Part shown: positions 1-9,799 of the stretch, in pieces
How the letters are laid out: the number at the start of each line of letters is the position of its first letter
Position numbering within the stretch: position 1 is the stretch's first letter
Assembly: GCF_000316685.1 (NCBI RefSeq)
Contig: NC_019680.1
Coordinates: 1 to 64,000 of the forward strand
Source: Synechococcus sp. PCC 6312
GTDB taxonomy: Bacteria > Cyanobacteriota > Cyanobacteriia > Thermosynechococcales > Thermosynechococcaceae
Reading direction: 5' to 3'
DNA length: 64,000 bases
The notes under the pieces: generated by a model
Told to the model about the DNA's origin: nothing
Databases searched by the model: none
Seen by the model: the letters and a program-made list of their open reading frames with translations, nothing else
Position numbers and translations under genes: made by a program

Positions 1-81
1 AGCCGTGATGAATTATTGCAAGCAAAAAATCAAATAGATTTTTCCCATTTAGGTATTTCTAAGCGGGATTCTGATTATACC

Positions 82-1527
82 ATGCCCAATCCAAATTCAT
101 ATTCCCAGTTTGCATCCCCAGAGGCCAGTGTGGAGATTTCCCCAGAAACATTTTGGAATCAAATTCTAGAGCGACTACAACTCCTCCTCAGCCGCCCCAC
201 CTTTGAAACCTGGATTAAAACTGCCACTGTGGAAAGCTTTGATGGTAAGGTGCTGGTGGTCTGTATGCCAAATCCTTTTGCCCGTAATTGGCTGCATAAG
301 TACTATCTAAAAACCATCTCTGATGTTGCCCATGATGTAATGGGATATCCGGTGGATATCCGCTTAGCGATTGCCCAAGGCAGTGAAGAGTCAACAGAGA
401 TACCTAATCCTCCTCCCCAAACCATGGAGCTGGTACCGAATCAATCTGGCCCCTCTTTGCTCGTCCCGCCCCCAGCCCCCAGTCGTGACCGCATTGGCGA
501 ACTTAATCCCAAGTATGTTTTTTCCCGCTATGTGGTTGGGCCCAATAACCGCATGGCCCACGCGGCCTGTTTAGCAGTTGCCGAGTCCCCAGGCCGTGAA
601 TTTAACCCCCTCTTTCTCTGCGGAGGAGTCGGCCTGGGAAAAACTCATTTGATGCAGGCCATTGGCCACTATCGGCTCGAAATTGACCCCCAGGCCAAAA
701 TTTTCTATGTTTCCACAGAGCAATTTACCAATGACCTAATTGCGGCAATTCGCAAAGATAGTATGCAAACTTTTCGGGAGCACTATCGGGCCGTAGATGT
801 CATTTTGGTCGATGATATTCAATTTATTGAAGGCAAAGAATACACCCAAGAAGAGTTTTTCCACACCTTTAACACCCTCCATGAAGCCGGTAAACAGGTG
901 GTTCTCGCCTCAGATCGCCCCCCGAGCCAAATTCCCCGGCTCCAAGAACGACTGTGTTCACGTTTTTCTATGGGCCTGATTGCGGATATTCAACCGCCAG
1001 ATTTAGAAACTAGAATGGCGATTCTCCAGAAAAAAGCCGAGTACGAAAACATTCGCTTACCGAGGGAAGTTGTGGAATACATTGCCTCTAGCTACACCTC
1101 GAACATCCGCGAACTAGAGGGCGCGTTAATTCGGGCTGTGGCTTATATTTCAATTTCTGGCTTATCTATGACTGTGGAAAATATTGCCCCAGTTTTAAAT
1201 CCTGCCAATCGAAAAATTGAAGCCTCACCAGAAATTATTTTCAACGTGATTACAGAGTCCTTTGGCATTGCAATTGAAGACCTCAAAGGCAACTCACGGC
1301 GGCGAGAAATTAGCGTGGCCCGCCAGGTGGGGATGTACCTGATGCGTCAATACACCGGGTTGAGCTTACCCAAAATTGGCGAAGAATTTGGCGGCAAAGA
1401 TCATACGACCGTGATGTATAGCTGTGAAAAAGTGACAGAACTTCAGCGCACCGATCCGGAAATGGGTTCCCTTTTGAGACAACTCAGCGACCGGATTAAT
1501 CTTGCCAGTCGCCCCGCCGAAGCCTGA
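82..1527 (+). CDS. dnaA: Chromosomal replication initiator DnaA
   Basis: DnaA binds origin boxes and opens the origin for replication. The protein of 481 residues from this ATG has the family order: N-terminal domain I (about residues 20-90), a proline-rich linker, an AAA+ ATPase with Walker [10 protein letters not shown] near residue 181 and Walker B VILVDD near 240, and a C-terminal duplex-binding helix-turn-helix with the signature [10 protein letters not shown] near 437. An in-frame TTG at 16 would add 22 residues (503 in all). I prefer the ATG at 82 because domain I begins shortly after it, but no strong ribosome binding site decides this. The gene lies immediately upstream of a dense DnaA-box cluster, as expected for an origin-linked dnaA. 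Identification is secure; only the start is uncertain. Confidence 0.97.
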   Translation: MPNPNSYSQFASPEASVEISPETFWNQILERLQLLLSRPTFETWIKTATVESFDGKVLVVCMPNPFARNWLHKYYLKTISDVAHDVMGYPVDIRLAIAQGSEESTEIPNPPPQTMELVPNQSGPSLLVPPPAPSRDRIGELNPKYVFSRYVVGPNNRMAHAACLAVAESPGREFNPLFLCGGVGLGKTHLMQAIGHYRLEIDPQAKIFYVSTEQFTNDLIAAIRKDSMQTFREHYRAVDVILVDDIQFIEGKEYTQEEFFHTFNTLHEAGKQVVLASDRPPSQIPRLQERLCSRFSMGLIADIQPPDLETRMAILQKKAEYENIRLPREVVEYIASSYTSNIRELEGALIRAVAYISISGLSMTVENIAPVLNPANRKIEASPEIIFNVITESFGIAIEDLKGNSRRREISVARQVGMYLMRQYTGLSLPKIGEEFGGKDHTTVMYSCEKVTELQRTDPEMGSLLRQLSDRINLASRPAEA

Positions 1528-1565
1528 GGAAAACCTCAGAACTCAATAAGATTCAAGCAGAGTTT

Positions 1566-1777
<212 letters not shown>

Positions 1778-2291
1778 TAAGAAGATCTATTTATCTAGAA
1801 TTAGTAGATCAGAGACTATTAAAAAAAGAAAATATGCGGTTATGTTCTAGTGAACTGCTTAAGTCAGGATTGTGCATTGAGGTAGTAAATTCTTTTGTTC
1901 TTAAATCAGGACTGAGCCTAGAAAACCTGGAAACTGCTTTGAAGATCGGAATAAATTTTTTCAATCTGCTGAGATTCTGACTCGTTATCCCCAGTTGAGA
2001 TCTTGGCCTGTGGAATTGTTGAATGTAGAGTCATTTCTGCGCCTGTTGAAGATGGGTTGACTCCCCTGAAGATACATTTTCTTGTTCGCCCAAAATCAGG
2101 GGGCTTAAACGGGCAGCTAGACGTGAAATTAAAAATCACCCAGGCCAAAAAAAACTGCCCATAGCTGATCTCGATTAAAGAAAAAGCTACCGACAGTGAC
2201 CGTTAGAGTTTTAAGTTTGGGAATTAGGGCATTCTTGACTCAGATAACGCTTAAGATTATCTCAATATCTCACTTGAGATCATAGGTGAAC
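1778..2291. other. Gene-free stretch: AT-rich unwinding candidate and spacer
   Basis: Positions 1778-1850 are AT-rich and follow the DnaA trios, so they are the likely DNA unwinding element. From 1851 to 2291 I see no convincing gene. A minus-strand frame (1918-2148) and a plus-strand open stretch ending at about 2178 both lack a ribosome binding site and recognisable homology. I see no tRNA, terminator or repeat here. Confidence 0.5.
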
Positions 2292-2933
2292 TTACTTGTT
2301 GGGTTGGGGAGTTAACCGGAGGTAGGGCTTGACCTCAGTAACGCCTTTGGGGAATTTTTCCCGCGCGACATCCGTGGGAATCGAGGGAACCACAACACAA
2401 TCATCCCCATCCTTCCAGTTCGCTGGGGTGGCAACACTGTGATAATCCGTCAATTGTAGAGAATCAATCACCCGCAAAAGTTCATCAAAGTTGCGGCCCG
2501 TGCTGGCAGGGTAGGTAAGGGTTAGGCGTAATTTTTTGTTGGGGTCAATGATAAATACGGAACGGACTGTTAAGGTGTTGCCAGTGCTGGAGTTGGGGTG
2601 AATCATCCCGTAAAGGGTGGAAACTTTTTTATCCCCATCTGCCAAAATTGGGTAGTTGACCGTGGTGTTTTGGGTTTCATTAATGTCACCGATCCAGCCC
2701 TTGTGGGAATTGGCATCATCAACACTGAGGGCAATGGTTTTGACATTGCGCTTGACAAACTCGTCTTGCAGTTTGGCCACAACCCCTAATTCGGTGGTAC
2801 AAACGGGGGTATAGTCCGCCGGGTGTGAGAACAGAATCACCCAACTATCTCCGGCCCAATCGTAAAAGTTAATTTCGCCTTCGGAAGAATCTTGGGTAAA
2901 GTTGGGTACGACATCCCCGAGTTGGAGGGACAT
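2292..2933 (-). CDS. 1-Cys peroxiredoxin (Prx6-type)
   Basis: A thiol peroxidase that reduces hydrogen peroxide and alkyl hydroperoxides. The 213-residue protein begins at an ATG preceded by a good AGGAG, so I use this start rather than the in-frame TTG six codons upstream. The peroxidatic cysteine is Cys45 in the motif PVCTTE, with the AhpC/TSA thioredoxin fold before it. The C-terminal extension with PYLR and a proline-rich end matches the 1-Cys Prx6 class, and no resolving-cysteine pair is seen. It stands alone, divergent from tgt. A sulfiredoxin gene occurs at 47101, but that enzyme classically repairs 2-Cys peroxiredoxins, so a link is not implied. Confidence 0.95.
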   Translation of the reverse strand: MSLQLGDVVPNFTQDSSEGEINFYDWAGDSWVILFSHPADYTPVCTTELGVVAKLQDEFVKRNVKTIALSVDDANSHKGWIGDINETQNTTVNYPILADGDKKVSTLYGMIHPNSSTGNTLTVRSVFIIDPNKKLRLTLTYPASTGRNFDELLRVIDSLQLTDYHSVATPANWKDGDDCVVVPSIPTDVAREKFPKGVTEVKPYLRLTPQPNK

Positions 2934-3301
2934 AGATGACTCCTGTATCAAAAAAACAGCATCGTAGGTTACTAAATGATCATGCCACAGACTCCTATAT
3001 GTCGGTCGGAATATGGCAGAAATTACATAAACTCTTGTAAATATTGATGAAAGGAGTTCCTTTAATGACAGAAATAAAGCAGGCTGGTCATCAAAAGCCG
3101 CTGGCCTGAGTTACCGATTACCGTGAGCCATAACTCCTGATCTGATTCTGATCTGAGGATTACCCCCTAGTCGTGATGGTGGATAGTCCTGAATAACTGC
3201 CGGTTCCTGGTGAGGGAGTCCGGCTAGTTGCGCCTGAAAAAATTGGATGCGCTCTTGGGTATGGGATCATTGAGGAGCAATGCTCTATTATCTAGGCCCC
3301 C
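2934..3301. other. Divergent intergenic region, prx / tgt
   Basis: About 370 bases separate two divergent genes, so promoters for both should lie here. I see no clear sigma-70 box pair, binding palindrome, RNA gene or remnant gene. The open frames at 3224-3610 (minus) and 3228-3425 (plus) overlap tgt and are shadows. Confidence 0.4.
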
Positions 3302-4432
3302 GTGTTTAAGTTTGACTGCCAGGCCCGTTGTCCCCAGACCCAAGCTCGTGCCGGTGTTTTTCATACCCCCCACGGAATTATTGAAACCCCGCGCTTTATG
3401 CCGGTGGGAACCCTCGCCAATGTGAAAACAGTCACCCCGGCCCAACTGGCCACCACTGGGGCGCAAATGATTTTGGCTAACACCTATCACTTGCATTTGC
3501 AACCTGGTGAAGAAATTATTGCGGCGGCGGGGGGATTGCATCGCTTTATGGGTTGGCCTGGGCCAATTTTGACGGATTCTGGGGGCTTTCAGGTGTTTAG
3601 CCTCAGTCAAATGCGGGCTATTAGCGATGCTGGGGTGCTATTTAAGTCTCCCAAAGATGGACGAGAGATTTTCATTAGTCCAGAAATCGCGATGCAGATT
3701 CAAGGGCGATTGGGGGCGGATGTGATTATGGCCTTTGATGAATGTCCCCCCTATCCAGCCACTCGCGATCAAGTCCAGGCTGCTACAGAGCGCACAATCC
3801 GCTGGTTATATCGCTGTTACCAGGCTCACTATGACCGTCCTCATGACCCACAGTCTCATCCCCAGGCTCTTTTTGGGATTATTCAGGGAGGGGTGTATTT
3901 AGATTTGCGCCAGGCCTGTGCGACTGAAATGGTCAAGCTCGATTTACCCGGCTATGCCATTGGTGGGGTGAGTGTGGGAGAACCGCCGGAGTTAATTGCC
4001 GGAGTGGTGGCAGCAACTACGCCCCTGTTACCGGAAGATAAGCCCCGCTATCTCATGGGAGTTGGTACTTATCGGGAAATGGCCCAAGCCATTGCCGCCG
4101 GAATTGATTTGTTTGATTGTGTCATTCCCACGCGCCTGGCCCGTCATGGCTGTGCCTTGGTGCAAGGAGAACGTTGGAATCTCAAGAATGCTCGTTTCAA
4201 AACGGACTTTACTCCCCTGGATGAAACCTGTTCCTGTTATACCTGCCAAAATTTTAGTCGGGCTTACCTAAGTCATTTAATCCGCTCTCAGGAAGTCTTG
4301 GGGTTTACCCTCTTGGCGATTCACAACTTGACGGAATTGATTTGTTTTACCCAACGGATTCGGGTCGCAATTTTAGCCGGGACTTTTACCAGAGAATTTG
4401 CGAGTTGGTTAAAACCGAAGGAACCAACCTAG
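3302..4432 (+). CDS. tgt: tRNA-guanine (queuine) transglycosylase
   Basis: Exchanges guanine-34 for preQ1 in GUN-anticodon tRNAs (queuosine pathway). The protein has 376 residues, a normal length. Family motifs are present: PVGTLANVK near the N terminus, [12 protein letters not shown] near residue 95, the substrate-pocket [16 protein letters not shown], and the catalytic aspartate in [10 protein letters not shown] near residue 268. A zinc site CSCYTC with a downstream histidine lies near residues 308-340. The start is a GTG; the first residues before the conserved RFMPVGT motif fit the family. It converges on the DUF3084 gene with only 38 bases between stops. Confidence 0.97.
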   Translation: MFKFDCQARCPQTQARAGVFHTPHGIIETPRFMPVGTLANVKTVTPAQLATTGAQMILANTYHLHLQPGEEIIAAAGGLHRFMGWPGPILTDSGGFQVFSLSQMRAISDAGVLFKSPKDGREIFISPEIAMQIQGRLGADVIMAFDECPPYPATRDQVQAATERTIRWLYRCYQAHYDRPHDPQSHPQALFGIIQGGVYLDLRQACATEMVKLDLPGYAIGGVSVGEPPELIAGVVAATTPLLPEDKPRYLMGVGTYREMAQAIAAGIDLFDCVIPTRLARHGCALVQGERWNLKNARFKTDFTPLDETCSCYTCQNFSRAYLSHLIRSQEVLGFTLLAIHNLTELICFTQRIRVAILAGTFTREFASWLKPKEPT

Positions 4433-4470
4433 TTTATCGAAAGCTTGCTTTTGCTCTTGAATAGTGATAC

Positions 4471-5910
4471 CTAGCCGCCCCGTAAAATAATTTTTTGGTT
4501 TTGTCGCGCGACTAACTCCAGCTTCATTGGTCCAGACGTGTAGATGGCCTGGGGAACGATGCTACTGATTTCAATATCCCCTGGATAGTTTCTTAAAGCC
4601 AAAATAAATTTGACTAATTCGATCTGATCAAAGGCTCCGACAGTACCACTGACCGGATCTGGCCACACTCCAGCTTCAATAGCCCGTTGATTGGAGGTGG
4701 TAAAGAGTGCATCTAAGCGTTGCAAAATTTGTTCATCACTCATTTTACTAGGGCTGAGATTAATGCGGGCAATCGTGGCTCCTGGCTCAAAGATCAAGCT
4801 ATTTTCTGCGGCCTGGGGGACTACTAAGATATTGGCCTCTCCTTGGAGATAGTTGGCTGCGGCTAGGATGCGCACGCTGTATGTCTTACCCGTTAATAAC
4901 TGCTGCATGAGACGCTCAATATCAGCGGTTGTAACTTGAATGACTTGATCCGTGGGTTTAATGTTTTGGGGACTATTCAAAATGATCGCATTGCGCCGGG
5001 CCTGGCGAAGAAATTCTTCAATGGCCTGTTGGGCTTTGGTGGGGGTATCAATGTTTTTCACCACCCCAGCTGCTAAGACTTGTCCAGCCCGAATCGAAAT
5101 TGTCCCGCGCCTTAAACCCAGGAGGAGGACTTCGACATTTTCTTCAAGGCGTTGGCGACTGGTTTCTAAGGTCTTGATTTCAGATCGGAGTTTGGTTTGT
5201 TGATCCAAAAGGGCTTGGCGTTGTTGATCGGCAGTGGCGAGTTGGGTCTGAATGGTGGCAATGGAGTCCTCAAGGGTTTGTTTTTGGCGTTCGGCAGCGG
5301 CAAGACGCGTTTGTATCTTAGTGACAGCTATTTCGAGTTCTTGGCGTTGACCTTGGGCAGTCTGGAGTTGACGCAAGGCTGTGGTTTGTTCTGCCTGGAG
5401 ACGGGTAATTTCGGTTTGCAGGGTGCGGCTTTTGGCCTGGACTTGGATAAGGTTGGCCTGGGTTTGGCGATAGCGGGCTTGGAGTTGTTCAAATAAGCGT
5501 TGGGTCTGGGCCTGGCGGGTAAGGGCGGCTTTGAGGCTCTTTGTGGCTCCGGCTAGTTGGGTTTTGACCTGGGAAAGGTTGGCCTGGGATGCCGCTAGAT
5601 CCGATTCAATCGAATTTTTCTGAATGAGAGCGGTTTTGAGTTCTACTTCTGCGGCTTGGCGTTGACGTTGAATTGATTCAATCCGAAACACAGCATCCCG
5701 CAGTTCCTTACTAACTGCAAATAATATGCCCAGCGTTGAACCAGCAATTAAACTCCCCGTCAGAATGGTAATTAAAACGGCGGTTTGCTTAGGACGTAAA
5801 TTAAAGAGAGATAAACGGGCTTTACCGACCTTTGACCCCAGCCGATCGCCGACGGTTGCAATCGCCCCACCCAAGATAATAACCGCCAGAATTAAAACAT
5901 ACCCAACCAT
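4471..5910 (-). CDS. DUF3084 membrane-anchored coiled-coil protein
   Basis: 479 residues with two hydrophobic segments at the N terminus (about residues 2-22 and 42-65), then a long glutamine- and alanine-rich coiled coil (about 75-255), then a globular C-terminal domain of about 220 residues. This order and the opening MVGYVLILAVIILGGAIA match the cyanobacterial DUF3084 family. Function is unknown; topology suggests a membrane-anchored cytoplasmic scaffold. It is monocistronic. The AT-poor coiled-coil coding region creates several long shadow frames on the plus strand. Confidence 0.88.
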   Translation of the reverse strand: MVGYVLILAVIILGGAIATVGDRLGSKVGKARLSLFNLRPKQTAVLITILTGSLIAGSTLGILFAVSKELRDAVFRIESIQRQRQAAEVELKTALIQKNSIESDLAASQANLSQVKTQLAGATKSLKAALTRQAQTQRLFEQLQARYRQTQANLIQVQAKSRTLQTEITRLQAEQTTALRQLQTAQGQRQELEIAVTKIQTRLAAAERQKQTLEDSIATIQTQLATADQQRQALLDQQTKLRSEIKTLETSRQRLEENVEVLLLGLRRGTISIRAGQVLAAGVVKNIDTPTKAQQAIEEFLRQARRNAIILNSPQNIKPTDQVIQVTTADIERLMQQLLTGKTYSVRILAAANYLQGEANILVVPQAAENSLIFEPGATIARINLSPSKMSDEQILQRLDALFTTSNQRAIEAGVWPDPVSGTVGAFDQIELVKFILALRNYPGDIEISSIVPQAIYTSGPMKLELVARQNQKIILRGG

Positions 5911-6304
5911 GGATTTAGTTCCAGTTCACTCACATCACCACCTCATCCCCTTTGCCAACACTCCTAGATTAGGCCAAGCCTTCCAGGCCCGTCACGATTG
6001 GCAAAACTCATCTAATTCATGACCGTTGATAGACATAGACGCGTTCCTTAACGTTACTGTGTCTGGGGTAAAGATAGGGCATGTAAGGAAAGGCAGATTG
6101 AGAATGTTCTACGGTTGTGACTTTCCCCCTGGCCGGGTAAGGATGAGCCACCATGACAAGCTTCTCAATGTCACCTCATTCCCACTGGCCAGAGATCATC
6201 ACCAGTTAGACTCTTAACATCAGCATCGACAGTCCCATGCCGGGGTAATGATGTCATTCTGGGCAGGTTTTTTAAGTATGGGTTTGACTCAGGCTATGGA
6301 GCTT
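5911..6304. other. Intergenic region rseP / DUF3084
   Basis: This 394-base gap must carry the promoter of the DUF3084 gene. Apart from the possible 45-residue gene at 6017-6154 I see no RNA gene, repeat or strong terminator. Confidence 0.4.
6017..6154 (-). CDS. Possible small protein, 45 residues
   Basis: An ATG-initiated frame of 45 codons in the 394-base gap between the DUF3084 gene and rseP. The product is rich in Tyr, Pro, Arg and His (motifs HPYPARGKV, FPYMPYLYPRH, ERVYVYQRS) with no membrane segment. Its composition looks like a real small protein, not random sequence, but there is only a weak purine run upstream (GAGAAG) and I recognise no family. It lies downstream of rseP on the same strand, 150 bases from its stop. 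Conservation would decide the call. Confidence 0.35.
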   Translation of the reverse strand: MVAHPYPARGKVTTVEHSQSAFPYMPYLYPRHSNVKERVYVYQRS

Positions 6305-7411
6305 TTAAAATAACTGCTGCATCCAGGCTAGGCCAGTTAAGTTGACCGTATCGCGGACAATTAAAACCATCCCTAAGCCCAACAATAAAACCAAGCCCGT
6401 TTGCATGACCCCTTCCTGAATCCGAGTTGGTAAAGGTTTACCCCGCAGCCCTTCAATCAGCAAAAAGACCAGTTGACCCCCATCTAAGGCCGGTAAGGGC
6501 AAAATATTAATTACGGCTAGGTTAATACTAATCAGGGCGGCAAATTGAAATAACTGGCCAAAATTAGAGCGGACAATATCAGCCCCAATGGCCACAATCG
6601 CTACCGGCCCAGACACTTGTGAGGCGGCTTGATCGAGGTGCTGAAAGAGCTTAATAAATCCCGTGACTGTTAACTGGGTAATCCGCTCAAACTCTTGCGC
6701 CGCCGCGCCTACCAATTGGATTGGGTTAAGGGTCTGTTGACGCGTCACTTCTACATTGGGAGCCAATTGCACACCCACCTTGGCCCGGCCATCTTCTCCT
6801 AACTCCGGCACAATGGTTAGGTTTTGGGTTGTATCCCCTCGGACAATTTCTAACTGCAGTGGTTCCCCTGGGTGGGATTGGATTTGTGACATCAAGTAAG
6901 TAAGGCTTTCGGCTTTGGCTTCTAAGGGATAGCCATTGACTGCTGTAATTCGGTCTCCAGCTTCGATACCAGCCTGAAGGGCAACTAAGCTACTTTCTGT
7001 CGCCAATTGTGGTACAACTACCCCTGGCTGATAGGTAATTTGCGGAATTCCAAAGATCCCCATCTGGGTCAAGATGAGGAGAAAGGCAAAGAGAAGATTA
7101 GCTAATACCCCAGCACTAATAACGATTGCCCGATCTAAAACTGGGCGGTTTTTGAGAAGGTTGGGATCCTGAGGAGGAATCGGGCTATCCGGATCATCAT
7201 CGGGAAACCCCACATATCCACCCAGAGGAATCCCACGCAGGGCGTATTCAGTTTCGGGACCCTGATATTTCCACAGGACTGGGCCAAAGCCAATGGAAAA
7301 GCGATTAACGTAGATCCCCTGAGTCCGTGCGGCTAAGAAATGCCCTAATTCATGGACGAAAATCAGGAGTCCGAGAACAGCAATTGCCGCAGCGATGGAC
7401 AAAAGGGACAT
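6305..7411 (-). CDS. rseP: Site-2 membrane metalloprotease RseP (M50)
   Basis: An intramembrane zinc protease that cleaves membrane-anchored regulators within the bilayer. The 368-residue protein has the zinc motif HELGH at residues 20-24 in the first membrane helix, a single PDZ domain (about 125-210) and the third zinc ligand in the conserved ALDGG near residue 309, followed by a last membrane helix. The length and single PDZ match cyanobacterial and plastid S2P proteins. The neighbouring small membrane-protein gene upstream (7492-7806) is on the same strand 80 bases away, but no functional link is evident. Confidence 0.96.
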   Translation of the reverse strand: MSLLSIAAAIAVLGLLIFVHELGHFLAARTQGIYVNRFSIGFGPVLWKYQGPETEYALRGIPLGGYVGFPDDDPDSPIPPQDPNLLKNRPVLDRAIVISAGVLANLLFAFLLILTQMGIFGIPQITYQPGVVVPQLATESSLVALQAGIEAGDRITAVNGYPLEAKAESLTYLMSQIQSHPGEPLQLEIVRGDTTQNLTIVPELGEDGRAKVGVQLAPNVEVTRQQTLNPIQLVGAAAQEFERITQLTVTGFIKLFQHLDQAASQVSGPVAIVAIGADIVRSNFGQLFQFAALISINLAVINILPLPALDGGQLVFLLIEGLRGKPLPTRIQEGVMQTGLVLLLGLGMVLIVRDTVNLTGLAWMQQLF

Positions 7412-7491
7412 AAACGTTACCTAATCTGTCTGAAAAATACTCATATCTTAACGTGATGGGCTTCACCACAACGGGTGAGAAAACTGAAGCC

Positions 7492-7806
7492 CTAGAGATT
7501 TGGTGCAGTAGTGACCGCTGTTGAGACTAGCTCGGGGTCTCCAGACATGATAATTTCAAGGTCGGCATTGGCCTGGGCTAGACCCATTTGGCTAAATTGC
7601 CCCAAGCAGCCATCCATTAAGCCATAAACAATCACGACTCCCCCAGCCGAGATAGCCACCAACACACTAGCAATTGCTAAGGACGAATCCTTGAGTCGAT
7701 AAGCTCCTTGAAGAAGCCGTACCGACCAAATCACTAATCCAATAACCAGCAAGAGTAAGAGAATCATAATGTTAATTATCTTAACAACTCTTGCCAAAAT
7801 TCTCAT
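7492..7806 (-). CDS. Small two-helix membrane protein, unknown
   Basis: 104 residues with two hydrophobic segments (about 10-30 and 43-65) and a hydrophilic C-terminal tail of about 35 residues. The N terminus MRILARVVK is basic, suggesting it stays in the cytoplasm. I do not recognise the family. It is divergent from psb27, whose ATG lies 142 bases away, and upstream of rseP on the same strand. The frame is clean and opens with ATG, so I accept it as a gene. Confidence 0.65.
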   Translation of the reverse strand: MRILARVVKIINIMILLLLLVIGLVIWSVRLLQGAYRLKDSSLAIASVLVAISAGGVVIVYGLMDGCLGQFSQMGLAQANADLEIIMSGDPELVSTAVTTAPNL

Positions 7807-7948
7807 AATTACTTAACAATTTCCTAAGATTGCGGGCGGGACTGTCTGGGTAACTCGCGATATTTCCTTATTCTCTAGCGGATGATTCTAGGGATATGGA
7901 AATATTAGAAATATCTTCAGGCTCTTTTTCCCGACTGGTTTAACTTTT

Positions 7949-8353
7949 ATGAAGCGTTTCTTAAGCTTTGCCCTCAGCCTAGTCCTAGTGATCTCAATCG
8001 GCTTAACCGGGTGTAGTAATACTCCCCCAGGCCTGAGTGGTAATTTTCGCCAAGACACCATCGCTGTGATTGATAGCCTCCGCCAGGCCATTGCCTTGCC
8101 TGAAGATGATCCCACGAAAGCTGCTGCCCAGGCCGATGCCCGCACCAAGATTAATAGCTTTATTGCCCTTTATCGCCGTGATGACAATTTGACCAGCTTG
8201 ACTTCCTTTACGACGATGCGAACCGCCTTAAATTCTTTGGCTGGTCACTATAGCTCTTATCCCAATCGCCCCGTCCCAGAAAAACTGAAAACCCGCCTTG
8301 AGCAAGAGTTTCGTCAGGTCGAGTTGGCCTTGGATCGGGAAGCTAATAGTTAA
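7949..8353 (+). CDS. psb27: Photosystem II assembly lipoprotein Psb27
   Basis: Psb27 is a lumenal lipoprotein that binds CP43 in photosystem II assembly and repair intermediates that lack the manganese cluster. The 134-residue precursor has a basic start, a hydrophobic signal and a lipobox LTGC with lipid-modified Cys22. The rest is a four-helix bundle pattern with the family motifs FRQDT and YRRDDNL. Length is normal. It stands alone between a divergent small membrane protein and the convergent gene at 8408. Confidence 0.95.
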   Translation: MKRFLSFALSLVLVISIGLTGCSNTPPGLSGNFRQDTIAVIDSLRQAIALPEDDPTKAAAQADARTKINSFIALYRRDDNLTSLTSFTTMRTALNSLAGHYSSYPNRPVPEKLKTRLEQEFRQVELALDREANS

Positions 8354-8407
8354 GATTTGCGGGGATTCAGCATTCATCTTCTTGGTCTTTCCCCTTTTCC
8401 AGTTTGC

Positions 8408-8806
8408 CTAGGGACTCAATCGCGCTTGGGCCTGGGCCCGAAACCAAGTAATGACTTGCGCCAAACTCAATTCTTCTGGACTAACCTGGCAAAACTCGCC
8501 GGCCTGTCTGAGTTGATTTAGGGAGGCGATCAAAAATTGTCCATACCAGGTGAGGAAGCCAGGGGATTGGTGTTCTTCTCCCAGAAGTGTTTCGTCCTGC
8601 TCTAGCCATTGATAAATTAGCTCTGGACTCAGTTGATTAAGGGAAATCTGCTCTTGCTCGGCCATTGGTTTCAGGTAGCGCAGGGAATAGAGAGCCACCC
8701 GGATTAAAAATCGCTCTTGGGCGGGGAGGACGGTTTGTTCTATGGCTTGAGCTTCCTCTAAGGTTAAGAGGGTGTTGGGATCAAAGCTGCTGAAGGGACT
8801 GGCCAT
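8408..8806 (-). CDS. Conserved hypothetical protein downstream of argB
   Basis: 132 residues from the ATG at 8806; a TTG 14 codons upstream would overlap argB by 20 bases. The protein is acidic and mostly helical (motifs LTLEEAQAIEQTVLP, RFLIRVALYSLRYL), with no membrane segment or signal. It directly follows argB on the same strand, 23 bases after its stop, so the two are probably co-transcribed. I recognise no function. No clear ribosome binding site precedes either start; translational coupling to argB is possible. Confidence 0.7.
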   Translation of the reverse strand: MASPFSSFDPNTLLTLEEAQAIEQTVLPAQERFLIRVALYSLRYLKPMAEQEQISLNQLSPELIYQWLEQDETLLGEEHQSPGFLTWYGQFLIASLNQLRQAGEFCQVSPEELSLAQVITWFRAQAQARLSP

Positions 8807-8828
8807 GGAGGTAGAGCTGGGTATGGGT

Positions 8829-9692
8829 TTAACAGGAAGAACCGACAATCATGGAGCCAATCCCAGAGTCGGTGAAAATTTCTAGAAGTAGGGAATGGGG
8901 AATCCGCCCGTCAATGATATGGGCTGCTTTGACACCTTGGGCGAGGGAGCGGATACAGCAGTTGACCTTGGGAATCATGCCACCAGATACTGTGCCGTCT
9001 TGAATGAGTTCGCGGGCCTGGGCAATATCCAGTTTATAGAGCAGGGTGCTGGGGTCGTGGTAATCCCGTAAAATTCCGGCGGTGTCTGTCAGTAAAATCA
9101 GTTTTTCGGCCCCCAAGGCAGCCGCAATTTCCCCCGCCACGGTATCGGCATTGATGTTGTAGGCTTGGCCGGTTTCATCGGCAGCAACGCTGGAAATGAC
9201 GGGAATATAGCCTTTTTCAACTAGGGTTGAGACCACGCGAATATCCACACTTTGAACATCGCCAACAAAGCCAATCCCATCTTGTCCCTGACTCCGGGCC
9301 TGGATGAGGTTTCCATCTTTGCCACACAGTCCCACCGCCTGACCCCCGGCCTGGTTAATCAGGGAAACCAGTTCCTTATTGACCCGCCCCACCAGAACCA
9401 TTTCTACCACATCCATTGTTGGGGCATCAGTCACTCGCAGGCCATTCTTGAATTGGGGTTCAATGTTGAGTTTGGTCAGCCACGTGTTAATTTCTGGGCC
9501 GCCCCCATGTACTACTACGGGTCGGACTCCCACAAAGGACATAAAGACAATATCCCGAATCACTGTCGCTTTCAGGTTGCTGTCTTTCATCGCTGCACCC
9601 CCATATTTGACAACTACCGTGCGTCCGGCAAAGGCCTGGAGATAGGGCAACGCTTCACTGAGGACTTGTACCCGGTCGGTGTCATTCAACAT
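8829..9692 (-). CDS. argB: N-acetylglutamate kinase
   Basis: Phosphorylates N-acetyl-L-glutamate, the controlled step of arginine synthesis. The 287-residue protein shows the amino-acid-kinase fold: VVKYGGAAM near the N terminus (phosphate-binding lysine), VVHGGGPEI (substrate loop), [12 protein letters not shown], and LLTDTAGIL. In cyanobacteria this enzyme is usually activated by PII and inhibited by arginine; the C-terminal region needed for that appears present. A TTG nine codons upstream (9719) is an alternative start. It is divergent from the SAM hydrolase-like gene. Confidence 0.96.
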   Translation of the reverse strand: MLNDTDRVQVLSEALPYLQAFAGRTVVVKYGGAAMKDSNLKATVIRDIVFMSFVGVRPVVVHGGGPEINTWLTKLNIEPQFKNGLRVTDAPTMDVVEMVLVGRVNKELVSLINQAGGQAVGLCGKDGNLIQARSQGQDGIGFVGDVQSVDIRVVSTLVEKGYIPVISSVAADETGQAYNINADTVAGEIAAALGAEKLILLTDTAGILRDYHDPSTLLYKLDIAQARELIQDGTVSGGMIPKVNCCIRSLAQGVKAAHIIDGRIPHSLLLEIFTDSGIGSMIVGSSC

Positions 9693-9799
9693 GGTTGCAT
9701 TCCGTAAAATAGTTCTCAAATGATCGGGAATTATTACATGATTTAGTCGTAGATTACACCAGTCTGCTGATGTCGGCTGCTTTCACACTTACTTCGATG

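Noticed and set aside
1918-2148. Minus-strand frame of 76 residues after the origin
   Set aside because: No ribosome binding site, no known motif, and it is not supported by neighbour context.
2047-2178. Plus-strand open stretch ending in LPIADLD that looks like a protein end
   Set aside because: No start codon and no family recognised; could be a remnant but too weak to list.
3996-4271. Long frame inside tgt
   Set aside because: It is a shadow of tgt in another frame.
9252-9707. 151-residue frame antisense to argB
   Set aside because: argB explains the region fully; the antisense frame is a consequence of its codon use.
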